Shown here: positions 34,140-46,515 of the stretch, in pieces
Position numbering within the stretch: position 1 is the first letter of the stretch
Layout: every line of letters starts with the position of its first letter
Assembly (NCBI GenBank): GCA_036426205.1
Contig: WSYH01000145.1
Location: 34,811 to 98,810 of the forward strand
Direction of reading: 5' to 3'
DNA from: Ascaphus truei
Lineage: Eukaryota > Chordata > Amphibia > Anura > Ascaphidae
DNA length: 64,000 nucleotides
Translations under genes and position numbers: made by a program
Notes under the pieces: generated by a model
What the model was told of the DNA's origin: nothing
Seen by the model: the letters and a program-made list of their open reading frames with translations, nothing else
Database searches by the model: none

Positions 34140-34387
34140 AAAGTAGTAAAGATCCTAAACTTAAAATAAAAAACAAAAACAACACAGTATACACAATATC
34201 AAATGTGAATAGGAGTTTCTGTGAATGTTCCACTCATATGTTCCATGTATTAATCAAGCAGGGGGTTATATAGAGTAACCAGCTCTGAAAGACATCTAGA
34301 TAGCCTCTTCATACGTGCAGAGCTATTTCCATTAAGATCAAAAGAGAAGGGGGAGGGGAATCCCATAGAAAAGACAAAGCAAATATA
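34140..34387 (-). repeat. Interspersed repeat, inverted copy of 41600-41840
   Basis: Reverse complement of the later copy over about 220 bp; shared phrases include TTGATTAATACATGGAACAT and ATATTGTGTATACTGTGTTG. Family T copy C is inserted at a TA at its left-facing edge. Confidence 0.75.
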
Positions 34388-34987
34388 CAGATGCAGCGGA
34401 CGTTATTCGAACAAATCTCGAAATGGATTTCGAGATCTCCCCGTGATCCGCACAAGTTTGCCGGGCAGACTCTAATGGCCCATTGGATTAACACAGCAGG
34501 GTCCCTGCTGTGTGAGTTTTACCCGGGTTTGCCTCTCTGTAATAGACGCACAGTAAGAGGGCTGAATCAGTCACTCTAACTGTGCACCTTTCACAGGCGA
34601 TCGCAGGGGTATTATTTAATTTTAAACATTACAGTAATGTAGCAGGGGGTCTCAAGAGCAGAACCGAATTGGTTTCAGGTCCGGGGACCCCCTGTTTCCC
34701 GAGATACAGGCCCCGTTATGGGGTACCGTTATCTCCTATGCATGGAAATGTTCCGATTATGTGACGCGAGACATTTAAATGCATAAGGAATACCGGCACC
34801 CCATAACGGGGCCTATATCTCGGGAAGTAGGGGGTCCCCAGACCTGAAACCAATGCGGTTTGGCTCCGGAGACCCCCTGCTACATTACTGTAATCTTTCA
34901 AATGAAATGAAAACGTAAGCACTAATACACAACCCACCCCGTCCCCTCACATACTGTAAACCAATATTTATTTTTATAGACACACGA

Positions 34988-35290
34988 TTAATACCCCAGG
35001 CAAGCGGGGGTCCCCAGGTGGTCTAGATGGGTTTCCGCAGGCCCCACCGTACACCCCGGGGGGTACCCACAGGTGTCTGGGGGCCCCTGGGTTGTCCCTG
35101 CTTGGCTCTGTGGCCTCCAGGTGGTCCCCGCAGGTCCCCACGAGCCCCATTGGGGTCTACGGGTGGTCCCTGTGTGTGTCTGGGGATCCCTGGATCATCC
35201 CGATGGGTGTCTGGGGGCCCTCTGGTGGGCCCCGTTGGTACTCTGGGGTCCTCGGGTGGTCCCTGTGGGTCCCTGGGGCCTGCAGTACCA
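34988..35290. repeat. 31-bp minisatellite (copy C)
   Basis: Reverse-complement version of the 8945-9620 array, with GGTGGTCCC and GTGTCTGGGG phrases in register. Confidence 0.85.
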
Positions 35291-36269
35291 AGCCTGTATT
35301 TAAAAAAATAAACATGGCCTACATTTCAATAAACACACCCCACCACCACCACCACCACCACCCCACCCAACAAATACAGTACAGTAATGGGCAAAATAAC
35401 TATTATCCAGATATGGATAATAGATTATTTGCCCATTATTAAACACAACATTAGCCAGGCAGCATAAATAAAGTAAATAAAAACAGTTCTACTTACCCCT
35501 GTCAATATGAAGGGCATCCTCGTCAGCTTATTGCAGGTCCACGTCCTCCGTTGCCAGAAAGAATACATAGCAAAATACATTCTAATGTCCCCATGCCTCT
35601 TAATCACCGTAGCGGTTAATAACCGCTATAGTAATTAAGGGGCCCACCTACCCACCCGGGAGGCCTAACCTCCCACCCCGGACCACTATACGCACCCTGT
35701 ACCCATGTATTGTTATAGTAGTACATCATACCCATATAATATGGCATGATAAGCTACTATAGCAGTCAATGATCACTCTAATACAAAAGCCTGACTATCC
35801 AAAATACACAATAATAAAACCTACAGTATAAAACAAGCGCCTAAACCCCCAAACTGTAAAATTAAAAGCAATAGGCAATCAATCAATTACATAAATAAAA
35901 CCACTAGCCAACCAATCAATTACAGAAATAAAACCACTATCCAATCAATTAAATAAATCACACCACTGACAAACAATTAAATAATTCACACCACTAACCA
36001 AATAATACATTCCATATATAAAAGAAGCCAACACATCAATTAATTAATATATCCACTAGGCAACACATCAATTTAACCATTAGCCAACAAATTACATCAT
36101 TAAATAAAAACGCTAAACAATCTGCAAAAAAATATAAATCAAAACAAGCCATTACAATTAAACAGAATTTAATCAAAACAATAAACATACATAGAAGATA
36201 TAACAGTCAACAGAAGAAATGCATTTGCCAAACAATGCATTGGCTATTACTGTATTCATTTGGAGAATG

Positions 36270-39200
36270 CTAAAAAGGTTGGAGTAGATTTTAAACTAGG
36301 ATGGAGTGGGGAGTGGAATGAAACAGATAATGAACTAAATGGAATAGAGGAGGATACAAGGTAGTATGGAGGTAGAATGGGGCAAGTGTGAGTTTAACAA
36401 GCAGTGAGACACCCATAGTAAATACAGATAATACTAGAAAACTTCTAGAGACTAAACCAAGTGGGCGCTGAAAAAAAACTTAAATGCATGACAGATAAAA
36501 TGAGGGAGCTTGAATTAATAGCTGCAAGGGTGCAGTATGATATAATAGCCATTACTGAAACATGGCGGGATGAAACTCATGACTGGACAGTTAATTTAGA
36601 GGGTTATTCCCTTTTTCGGAAGGATCGAACAAATAGAAGGGGAGGTGGAGTATGTTTATATGTTAAACCGGATCTAAAACCTATTATAAGGGATGATGTT
36701 TATGAAGGGAATTATGAAAATGTAGAGACTTTGTGGATAGAAATTAGCTTTGGAGGTAAAAGTATAAAGAAAATGTTTGTGGGAATATGCTATAAACCAC
36801 CAAATATCTGTGAGATTGAGGAAGCTAAAATACTTTTGCAAATGGAGAAGACATGTTTGCATAATGGGGGATTTTAATTATCCAGATATAGACTTGGGCA
36901 ATGAGATTAGCATTACAACAAAAGGAAACAGGTTTTTGGGGGTGCTTAAAGACAATTACTGTATATGACCCAAATTATTGAGGAACCAACCAGGAGAGGG
37001 GCAGTACTGGATTTGGTCATATCAAACAATGTAGAAGTAATAACAAGTATTCAAGTCCTGGAACATGTGGGTAACAGTGATCATAACATGGTCTCATTTT
37101 AAATAAATTATCAAAAAACAGATTTCTTGGGTTCAACAAAGACCTTAAACTTTAGAAAGGCAGATTTTAATAAACTGAGGTCTAATCTACAAGTAATACA
37201 CTGGGATGATGTTTTTGCAGGGAAAAATGTAGAAGATAAATGGGCAGTCTTTAAAAGATTGTTAGAAAAGCACACTTATCAGTGTAATATTACCCTTGGG
37301 TAATAAGTATAAAAAAAAAAAGTCAAAACCAAAGTGGCTAAATAAACAGGTAGGGGAGGAAATGGACAAGAAGAGGAAGGCGTTTACTGTACATTCTTTA
37401 ATTCATAACGGACGGAGGCATTGTATCAAAATTATAAGGAATGTAACAAATATTGCAAAAGGGCAATCAAATTAGCAAAAATGGATAATGAAAAAAGGAT
37501 TGCAATAGAAAGTAAGGTCAACCCTAAAATGTTCTTCAAGTATCTTGATAACAAAAAAATGAGAAAAGAAAATATAGGACCCTTTCAGTGTGAGATGGGT
37601 AGGCAGATTTTTGGAGATAAGGAAAAAGTAGTAGTATTAAACATTCTTTGCCTCTGTGTTTACCAGGAAAGAATCAAGTTCAATAGTAGTGCCGCAGGAG
37701 GAAGCCACAACCTCCATATTAATGAACAATTGGTTAACTGAGGAAGAAGTTCATAAGCAACTTGAAAAAATTGAAGTAAATAAGGCACCTGGCCCCGATG
37801 GCATACATCCAAGAGTTCACAGGAGTTAAGCTCAGTAATAGCCAAACCATTATATTAAATATTCAAGGACTCCATTTCCACTGGCTCGGTACTACAAGAT
37901 TGGCGTAAAGCAGATGTGGTGCCTATATTTAAAAAGGTAGCCAGATCACAAGCGGGGAATTACAGATCTGTAAGCCTGACTTCAAAAGTGGGGAAATTAC
38001 TTGAACGTTTAATACGGGATAATATTCAGGAATACCTAATGGAAAACAAAATTTTTAGTAATAGTCAGCATGGATTTATGAAGGATAGATCATGCCAAAC
38101 TAACCTTATTTGTTTCTTTGAGGCGGTAAGTAGGAATGTAGACCAGGGTAATGCAGTTGATGTGGTCTACTTAGATTTTGCAAAGGCTTTTGATACGGTT
38201 TCACACAAGAGTTTGGTGTACAAAATAAAGAAAATTGGACTCAGTAATAATATATGCACCTGGTTAAAGGACAGACAACAGAGGGTTGTCATAAATGGAA
38301 CTTTTTCAGGTTGGGCTAAAGTCGTGAGTGGAGTACCTCAGGGATCGGTACTGGGACCCCTGCTTTTTAACTTGTTTATTAATGACCTTGAGGTTGGCAT
38401 CATCGAGAGCAATGTCTCTATCTTTGCTGATGATACTAAATTGTGTAAGGTAATAGAATCAGAGCAGGATGTAATTTCTCTTCAGAAGGACTTGGAGAGA
38501 CTGGAAACGGGGGCAGGTAAATGGCAGATGAGGTTTAATACAGATAAATGTAAAGTTATGCATTTAGGATGCAAGAATAAAATGGCAAATTACAAATTAA
38601 ATGGGGATACATTGGGGGAGTCCTTGATGGAGAAGAATTTAGGAGTGCTTGTAGACAGCTGGCTTAGCAATAGTGCCCAAAGTCATGCAGTAGCTGCAAA
38701 GGCAAGCAAGATTCTATCTTGCATCAAACGGGCAATGGATGGAAGGGAAGTAAACATAATTATGCCCTTTTACAAAGCGTTAGTAATATTAGTGTACAAG
38801 TTTGGGCGCCAATCCTAAGAAAAGACATTATGGAACTAGAGAGAGTGCAGAGAAGAGCCACCAAATTAATAAAGGGATGGACAATCTAACTTATGAGGAG
38901 AGACTAGCTAAATTAGATTTATTTAAATTAGAAAAGAGGCGTCTAAGAGGGGATATGATAACTATATACAAATATATTCGGGGACAATACAAGGAGCTTT
39001 CAAAATAACTATTCATCCCAAGGGTAGTACTAAGGACACGTGGCCATCCCTTTAGGTTGCAGGAAAGGAGATTTCACCAGCAACAAAGGAAAGGGTTCTT
39101 TACAGTAAGGGCAGTTAAAATGTGGAATTCATTACCCATGGAGACTGTGATGGCAGATACAATAGATTTGTTCAAAAAAAGTTTTGACATCTTTATAGAT

Positions 39201-39478
39201 AGGAAAGGTATACAGGGATTTACCAATTAAGTATACATGGGAAGGATGTTGATCCAGGGATTAATCCGATTGCCAATTCTTGAAGTCAGGAAGGAATTTA
39301 TTTTTCCCCTTATGAGATATCATTGGATGATATGACTCTGGGGTTTTTTGTTTGCCTTCCTCTGGATCAATAAGTTAGTTATAGATATATAGTATCTGTT
39401 GTCTAAATTTAGCATAGGTTGAACTTGATGGACATACGTCTTTTTTCAACCTCATCTACTATGTAACTATGTAACTAT
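36270..39478 (+). mobile_element. CR1-type LINE
   Basis: Endonuclease remnant, reverse transcriptase and a CR1-style C-terminal helix region are followed by a 3' end reading TAGGTTGAACTTGATGGACA, then TCTTTTTTCAACCTC and a (CTATGTAA)n tail. The insertion splits the AT-rich part of transposon copy C. The same 3' end occurs inverted at 47897-48062. Confidence 0.9.
36461..39006 (+). pseudogene. CR1 ORF2 (endonuclease and reverse transcriptase), broken
   Basis: The endonuclease nicks the target and the reverse transcriptase copies element RNA. Visible in order: DIIAITETW, then RRGGGVCLYVK in the first frame, MGDFNYPDIDL in the next frame (frameshift near 36865), a linker (YKECNKYCKRAIKLAK), and KAPGPDGIHP near 37785. 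The reverse transcriptase frame at 37916-38818 has NYRSVSLTSKVGKLLERLI, YLDFAKAFDTVSH (motif A), [20 protein letters not shown] (motif B) and IFADDTKL (motif C, Phe-Ala-Asp-Asp). After a frameshift near 38810 the C-terminal part reads TYEERLAKLDLFKLEKRRLR and RGDMITIYKYIRG. Catalytic residues are kept but several frameshifts and stops make it inactive. The start of the endonuclease domain is missing. Confidence 0.9.
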
Positions 39479-40184
39479 ATGTTATACATTAGCAGTCAAT
39501 GGGCATTGAAAAATAGAAAAATCCAATCCAAAAACCTGTAAAAATAAAAGTACATACATTCACTATTGATCTTACCTTTAGAAGCGTTCGCCCTCCAAAT
39601 CCCGGGGAATCAGCATGCTCTCCTCCGGTGACGTCACGATACACAATCCGATGCCATCCACGATGAAGATCTGGACCAGATAACAAAATTCTTCTTTCTT
39701 TCATCTGGTATCACCATCTTCTTTGTTCATCTGTGACTATTTCTTTCTTTTCTTTATCTTCTTTCTTTATCTTCTTTCTTCATCTGTCAATCCAACCCCA
39801 TGTTAGATCCACGATGTTGCCTCGCCGGCTTCTTGAGCTCAAATAAGCCGTCATGGCCTTAAATATGGCCTGTGACGTCACATTTGATTGGCAAATGGTT
39901 CTCACGCCTGTGATTGGCTGTGAGAATCATGTCCTTTTTTTGGGGGGGGGGTAAGTGACGTCATGTAAAGGAAGTGAAGCCAGCCAATCAGAATGGCTGT
40001 GCTTCCTTTCCCTTTAACATGACATAACTAAATCTAACATGGCTGCCCTCACATGGTACTTCAGCCAATCAGATTGTGGGAGCTATATCCCCAATCTGAT
40101 TGGCTATACTAGACCAATGTGACGTCATTTTAAAGGCAAAGGAAGCACAGCAACTCTGATTGGCTGGCTTCACTTCCTTTATTG

Positions 40185-40351
40185 TGGTGGAATATCACAT
40201 CCTCCTCCCAAACTCCTAAAAAGAGATTGGCATATCTTGGTGCAAACCTGGTCCCAATGGCTGTGCCACACAACTGCAAATAAAACTTATTATCAAACCA
40301 AAAAAAAATGTGCATTAAAATATAATTAATACCATCTAAGATTAAATTCAC
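40185..40351 (-). pseudogene. PLE reverse transcriptase fragment
   Basis: The minus-strand translation FWFDNKFYLQLCGTAIGTRF continues APRYANLFLGVWEED. This matches the Penelope-family segment Q-x2-GTAMGT-x2-AP-x-YANLFM, which lies just upstream of motif C. About 55 residues are recognisable; flanking parts are not. It overlaps the edge of transposon copy C and shows another, separately truncated PLE. Confidence 0.8.
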
Positions 40352-40439
40352 TTGTGAAATTTACTTTGTTTGCTGCTTGTTGACTGCAGCTGAGATTGGG
40401 TTCCAGAATAGTAATTCCTTTGATATCTACAGAGGCGGC

Positions 40440-41160
40440 ACATTTTATTTTAGTGCGGCTAGCTCCGCAAGCCTGGGGATGCCCCGGCATGCTAGCCGCA
40501 CTCCCTCGGCATGCCGCGCGTCATCGACGGGTTCCGGGGGACCCGGCGGACCTGGCAGCGGGAGGGAGAAAGCCCCGATCGGAGGGCGCTCCTCCGTGTC
40601 TTCGGCGCACGCCCGGCACCCTCTGGCGCGCGCCAGGTTACTACTGCGGCCGAGAACGGGCAAATGCTCGAATAAACTCGGCCGCAGCAGTACTGTTTAG
40701 CGGCCGTTTTGCAGGATCAAGGGCTGTTTAGAAGTGCTGCTGTCTTATTCCAGTGCTGTGACCCAGGGTGGTCTGAATGCCTGTCTCAAAGTTGCCTACT
40801 GCTGCGGCAGAGATTATTCGAGCATTTGCCCCTCTCTGCCGCAGCAGTAGCCTGGCGCGCGCCCGAGAGTGACGGGCGCGCGCCGAAGCAGCGGAAGAGC
40901 GCCCTCCGATCGGGGCGCTCTCCCTACCGCTGCCGGGTCCGCTGGGTCCCCCGGAACCCCCTGCCGCTGTCCCGCGATCGCGGGACACCAGGGCTCCCTC
41001 GGGGAGCCCCTGGACGCGCGTGCAGGGGGCGCACGCTCCCGAAGACGCGTGACCGCGCGTCTATGACGCGCGGCACGCCGAGGGGCGGCCACTAGCAAGC
41101 CGGGAGATTTCCCGGCTTGCGGTACCGACCACACTCGAATAAAGTGTGTCGGTACTGTAT
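40440..41160. repeat. GC-rich long palindrome
   Basis: The left side (GGCTAGCTCCGCAAGCC, GGCGCTCCTCC, GGCGCGCGCCAGG, GAGAACGGGCAAATGCTCGAA) is answered in inverted order on the right (CATTTGCCCC, CCTGGCGCGCGCC, GAGCGCCC, AAGCCGGG, CCGGCTTGCGG). ATTCGAGC-type phrases recur, as in the neighbouring family V MITE. It is much richer in CpG than its surroundings. Frames on both strands are open only because of composition. Confidence 0.75.
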
Positions 41161-41163
41161 GTA

Positions 41164-41561
41164 CTGCACCGACACACTTTATTCGAGCAAATACCCAGTA
41201 TGTACCTGGCAGATACCTGGAATGCGCCGCTCCTCACCTCTGACAAGCCCCGTTGCGTTTGCCTTCCCAGCCTGGGTTCATGCCTGGCTGACGGGCGGCT
41301 GATCTGTTAAATGATAATGATTAGGATTTAATAGGCTGCAATGCTTCGCGTGTCTACCGATGGCATAAATTCATGAATTGTAATGGCAGTATATATATAT
41401 ATATACTTTCAGTATTGCAGCCAGCGGGAATAAAATGCTTCAATCCCTGCCTGGAAAATACCTCAATGCACTCGGGCAGAAAACAGTCACAAACCTCAAT
41501 ACACCCGGGTATACCCGAATTCGTGGGACTAGCCGAGCTCGAATAAAGTGTGTTGCCAGTG
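41164..41561. mobile_element. TA-flanked MITE (family V), copy 2
   Basis: The inverted ends CGACACACTTTATTCGAGC (41170-41188) and GCTCGAATAAAGTGTGTTG (to 41555) plus short extensions are bordered by TA. It is collinear in reverse with copy 1 at 27868-28261, including ACCCGGGTATACCCGAATTC near 41503. Confidence 0.85.
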
Positions 41562-41599
41562 TAAATGCATTACGTTGCGTTTTTGATAAATAAAGCAAT

Positions 41600-41840
41600 C
41601 TTCACTATATTTGCTTGTATTTTCAACCTTGGTTTTTCCTCCCCCTTCAATTTTGATCGTCATGGAATTCACTCCGTTTGTATGAAGAAGCAATCTAGAT
41701 GTCTTTTAGAGTTGGTTACTCTATATAACTGCTTGATTAATACATGGAACATGTGAGTGGAACATTCACATAAACTCCAATTTGCATGTGATATTGTGTA
41801 TACTGTGTTGCATTATTATTCTTGTTTCTTTTTATGTCCC
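41600..41840 (+). repeat. Interspersed repeat, copy of 34140-34387
   Basis: Shares TAGATGTCTTT, GGTTACTCTATATAAC and TACATGGAACAT with the inverted copy 7 kb upstream. No coding sequence. Confidence 0.75.
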
Positions 41841-43296
41841 TGGATTCAATTTGCGCCCTGAGTTTATCTGCCACTCTAGAGAAATTATAACTAATTGTGT
41901 ATCTTGAAAAACCCTACACAGATGACATGCTCATATTGTGTATTACCCATTTGAATACCCCTTAATTAAATATATGCTGCAGGAAGCGAATATTTTGGAA
42001 CAGAAGTAATTGTTAAATGGCTTCATATTTGTGTTGTCTGCAAGTAAAATAATATTTGGATATTTTATTGCATTTTTGTTTCATGGGGCTTGACTGACAT
42101 GGAATGCTGATTTAACATTTTACATAATGTTTACATGACCTTAAAAATATGCCATATTAAAGCTTGTAGTTTGTATATTACCTGACTTTATTACCAGTCA
42201 TAAAGAAAGGTAAGCTCACTGGTAGTTTCTATAAATAGTATTTCAATGCAGAGATTCGGTTCAGACTGCGATAGCTTTTAGTGGACTAACCTATTACATT
42301 CACTTAACAAAATCACTTGACAGGTGTCTTCCAGCCCATGAATGTGTCTTATGACATAGCTCAGCTTAGATAGTATGGGCCTATATGGGACTGAAGACAT
42401 CACATGTTTTAAATGCTCTTTACATATTATTCCATTTAAAGATTTGTGATAAATCTACAATCCTCCTGGTCCAATATGACCATTGGAATATTGAATTAAG
42501 TTTCTAAGTCAAATATAGATCAAATATATTTTTTGTTTTGTTTTGGTTGTTCCTTTTGCAAGGAATTTGTAAGAATTATTAACTTTTTTACCCACACCAA
42601 ATATTAAGTTCATATGCCATGTTACCTTCCTTTGTTATACTCCATTTTCCTATCAAATGTATTAGCTTCCTTGTACAGATAGGATGATGAATATGAGTCT
42701 TTGAAAATGTCTTGGGAAGCAAGGACTGCAATAGGATGAGCAATATTTATATCAGGAGTGACTTTTGTTTATTGACATCACAATTCCTGCATGGTTAGTT
42801 CCTAAACGATAGTGGAAGATATATATTTTTGGAATTCAGGTATTTCCTTTAAGGAGGCACAACAAGATTGCATTACCTGTAAACAGTTTAGATAACGAAG
42901 CATGGTAGCTTGCAAATGCCTGGTAAATACAGAATCATGGATCCTTGCCTTAAGGGTGTTAGATATAACCCAGTAAACGGGAAACAGTATGGTGCATTTA
43001 TGAAGCAAATTACATTGGCTGCTTGGTAGTAGAATCATAGCTGTAAATATTGATTACATCAGGAAATGTCTAAGTACTTCAAATCAAAATTAACATTGAT
43101 GATAGCAGACTTCTTTAGATGCAAGGCAAACTCTAGAAATCTTTGCCAATAAAAAAATAACACTGCTTTAGCTACAGCTCGGATTCTGACATTTTCAGAA
43201 GTTGGAGAATCCCTAATTTGTATCTACTGTACAGTTACAGTTAACCATCTTTTATTTTGAATGTGTTATCTGAAGCTGTGAATGACAAATATAACA
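41841..43296. other. Unassigned AT-rich sequence
   Basis: About 1.45 kb with no coding frame, terminal repeats or tandem repeats recognised; possibly unique host intergenic or intronic DNA. Confidence 0.5.
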
Positions 43297-43743
43297 TCAC
43301 ATAGAATAGTACAAGAAAAGAATGCACACAATGCGCACCAGCGATTAAAATGGGTAGAAAATATTACTGAGGGGATCCAACCCCACCCCAGTACACATGC
43401 ACACTAGATCCGGGTAAATATGGCAGAAATACCCACACACAGAGATTAATGTATCTACTTATACTAGATCTAAACACAGTGATTCAAAAAATAAAAAATA
43501 AATAAATAGACATAAATGTTCAAAATAAAGGATACATGGACCCAGATATATGCTAATAATAAAGCTGAACAACTGCCTAAATCTGAAAGGGGGAGACGGG
43601 AACTTACACTGAAGTGCCGAGCGGGTCCCGCTGGTAAGCGTACAAGGGTCCGGACTACGCCACCGCAGAGATTTAACCACCGCACGAACTTCCTGCAAGC
43701 GCCGTCTCAGCCTAACAGCATACGCACAGAGTGACCTGTCATG

Positions 43744-43780
43744 ACCTCTACGCGCTTCTCACTATGTGCTTCATCAGGAG
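43744..43780 (-). ncRNA. Hammerhead-like motif in left PLE copy
   Basis: On the minus strand CTGATGA (43777-43771), an extra A, a GCAC-ATA-GTGA hairpin and GAAG (expected GAAA) precede CGCGTA, with CTC/GAG as the start of stem I. The core point change probably disables it. Confidence 0.5.
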
Positions 43781-43981
43781 TACACGCACAGAGTCACTCA
43801 CGTGTATTTACATAACTGTCCACCAATTAACAGCCTAGCTGTGGATTGGAACCTGATATATTCCAAATATGCATTGTATTAGTATACAAGTATCGTGGGA
43901 CACATAAAATGAAATACTAATCAACAATAAAAAATATATATATAAAAAATACAAAAGTACAGCACAAAACAGAACCATATT

Positions 43982-45660
43982 TCATCTTAAAAACGGGGTG
44001 AGTTCTATTAATTCATTAAAGCCAGTCGGGTACCTTGATTGGAATGTAAAGATCCAATATTGTTCCCTTTTCAACAAATTAAGATCTCTATTTCCTTGTC
44101 TGATATTATAAGGAGCACATTCCAATCCCTTAAATCTTATGCAGCTAGGATCGTTGTTATGAATTTCTTTAAAGTGTTTAAGTAAAGGGGTTAAAGGCAT
44201 GCCTTTCGCTAGAGTTTTAGGTATGTTTTTAAGATTTCTCAGATGTTCTAGCATGCGTATTTTAAAAGGTCTCTTTTTCTTGCCAATATACTGCATATTG
44301 CAGATACACTGCAAGACATAGACCACATGCGTGGTAAGACAATTTATAAAACTCTTGATATTATAAGTTTGATTAGTTGCAAAAGATGTGACATATTTAT
44401 CTGTGGTAACGTGATTACATGCTTTACATTTGCCACATTTGTATGTTCCTACAACTCCTAAACGTGTTTTTATATCACCAGAAGTTTTATTCTTTCTAGC
44501 AACCTGGCTAGGGGCCAATAGACTTTTCAGATTAGGTGCTCGTTTGAATACAACACCTGGCTGTGATTTTAATTTTGGTCCCAAAATGGGATCCATTTTG
44601 AGTACACTCCAGTGTTTACGTAACACTTTCCTAATAATGCCATGGGCCCCACTAAATTGTGTAATAAAAGGAGGTATGGTGTCCTTTTTCTTACTGGCCC
44701 ATATGGCCTTTTTGTGATATTTAAGCAAAGACTCACGTTTAATTTTGTAAGTCTTTGCTAATGAAGAATCAATTAAACCCTCTGTAAGAGGACATGCACA
44801 TAGGTATGCAATGGAGACTGTTTTAAGGTGAAATTAAATAAGGCTTTTATAGCGCCTGTTTCTTTAACACAAGAAAACATCCAAACGTATGCAAAAAAGG
44901 GATCAAACAAAGCTTCTGTTCCACTTGGGAGTATTTCTAGTTAAACCTATGCAGTCCACAACTCCCTTTAGATTAGCATGTCTCCCAGCCCCAAACATTT
45001 ATCTTGATATGTGCAGATATACAAAAAGTCTTATAAAGGAAAGTCTTATCTGTTTCTTGTAGTTGGAGGGGAAGTCTTCTCTGTTCCTGGGTTGCTGCCT
45101 TTTCCTCAGGCTATATCAGCAATCAGGTTTAGAGGTACTTTCCCCTGTGTCTTGCTGGCAGCGTGCAGGCTCAAGACGTCTGTTCCTATGGTCAGTCCCA
45201 CAATTTGATAGACTCAGGAAAATCTCACTTCCTGTCTCAAAGGCAGGCTATTCTAACAAACCTAATCAGCCAGGTGGTGTTGGTTAATTGACTACCAGCA
45301 GTTAACCACCACACTGCTGGATTAGAGGCACATTTCCTGAACAGGGATAAATCCCCTGTCACACCCTCATCATATCTTTTGACAAGAAATCTTTTTTTAA
45401 GAAATAAAGATTGTTCATTAAAATCTTGTATTTGTGAGTCATTCCTTTTTATTCTCAGAAACTGGTTGAACGGGATATTATGAACCCATCTTTGATCATG
45501 ACAACTAAAGGGGTCCAAATAAGAATTTACATTTGTGGCTTTGAAATGGGTTTTAGCCTGAATAGTACAGTATTTGATTATATAAAGATCTCCAAATCAA
45601 GGAAATGGATACTGATGGTACTATTCTCACCACTGAATTTAAGATTAGGTTCATATTAGG
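43982..45660 (-). pseudogene. PLE C-terminal part with GIY-YIG, split by solo LTR
   Basis: The clean minus-strand frame 44728-43982 (248 residues) carries the family linker (WSVLKMDPILG, RAPNLKSLLAPS), a Cys-rich CGKCKACNH motif, VVYVLQCICNMQYIGKKKRP (the GIY-YIG core) and REQYWIFTFQSRYPTGFNEL near the end. Upstream, beyond the solo LTR (44783-45363), the sense resumes at 45364-45660 with NLKFSGENS, HFLDLEI and HNIPFNQFLRIKRND in different frames. The RT catalytic core is missing because the copy is 5' truncated at 45658. A Lys replaces the residue after GK in the nuclease core compared with the GKTKR-like pattern of relatives. Confidence 0.85.
44783..45363 (-). mobile_element. Solo LTR, 581 bp, with 5-bp target duplication
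   Basis: On the minus strand it starts TGTGACAGGGGATTTATCCC and ends GCATGTCCTCTTACA, matching the ends of the LTRs at 12.0 and 19.0 kb. It is flanked by CCCTC at 44778-44782 and 45364-45368. It interrupts the PLE frame and so is younger than the PLE insertion. Confidence 0.92.
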
Positions 45661-46285
45661 AAAGTGCTACGTAAACACTGGAGTGTACTCAAAATGGATC
45701 CCACCCACAGCCAGGTGTTGTATTCAAACGAGCACCTAATCTGAAAAGTCTATTGGCCCCTAGCCAGGTTGTTAGAAAAAATAAAACTTCTGGTGATATA
45801 AAAACACGTTTAGGAGTTGTAGTAACATACAAATGTGGCAAATGTAAAGCGTGTAATCATGTCACCACAGATAAATCTGTCACATCTTTTGCAACTAATC
45901 AAACTTATAATATCAAGAGTTTTATAATTGTCTCACCACGCATGTGGTCTATGTCTTGCAGTGTATCTGCAATATGCAGTATATTGGCAAGACAAAGAGA
46001 CCTTTTAAAATATGAATGCTAGAACATCTGAGAAATGTTAAAAACATACCTAAAACTCTAGAGAAAGTCATGCCTTTAACCCCTTTACTTAAACACTTTA
46101 AAGAAATTCATAACAACGATCCTAGCTGTATAAGATTTAAGGGTTTGGAATGTGTTCCTTATAATATCAGACAAGGAAATAGAGATCTTAATTTGTTGAA
46201 AAGGGAACAATATTGGATCTTTACATTCCAATCAAGGTACCCGACTGGCTTTAATGAATTAATAGAACTCACCCCGTTTTTAAGA
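45659..46285 (+). pseudogene. PLE C-terminal part, plus-strand copy (broken)
   Basis: This is homologous to the minus-strand copy: VRKNKTSGDIKTRLGV, CGKCKACNHVTTD, then a frameshift across the GIY-YIG core. Only its parts are seen in other frames, including CSVSAICSILARQRDL from an out-of-phase reading. The frame is restored at 46016 with MLEHLRNVKNIPKT and KREQYWIFTFQSRYPTGFNE. The two copies differ at scattered sites, so the second was not made by recent exact duplication. Confidence 0.85.
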
Positions 46286-46485
46286 TGAAATATGGTTCTG
46301 TTTTGTGCTGTACTTTTGTATTTTATATATATATATTTTTTATTGTTGATTATTATTTCATTTTATGTGTCCCACGATACTTGTATACTAATACAATGCA
46401 TATTTGGAATATATCAGGTTCCAATCCACAGCTCGGCTGTTGATTGGTGGACAGTTATGTAAATACACGTGAGTGACTCTGTGCG

Positions 46486-46515
46486 TGTACTCCTGATGAA
46501 GTGCGAAACGCGTAT
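46486..46515 (+). ncRNA. Hammerhead-like motif with deleted stem II
   Basis: CTGATGA (46494-46500) is followed by AGTGC and then GAAACGCGTATGAGG. Compared with the minus-strand partner, the GCACATA part of the stem II hairpin is missing, so no stem II can form. Confidence 0.5.

Larger units (their letters stand above)
34388..40180. mobile_element. Family T transposon, copy C (nested)
   Basis: It starts CAGATGCAGCGGACG after TA at 34386-34387. The order is: palindromic module (34640-34885), TAATACACAACCC block, minisatellite, (CCA)n run (35340-35365), hairpin block and AT-rich block, then a CR1 insertion (36270-39478). The AT-rich part resumes (TTAGCAGTCAATGGGCATTG). The distal portion (39540-40180) has inverted phrases such as GTGATTGGCTGTGAGAA and does not match copy A. 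The right end was not identified. Confidence 0.6.

Noticed and set aside
36121..36250. Possible AT-rich replication origin
   Set aside because: Only composition supports it; it is the interior of transposon copy C.
40377..41246. Arg/Pro/Ala-rich frames in the GC-rich palindrome
   Set aside because: Open frames occur on both strands because of high GC content and inverted symmetry; no known domain.
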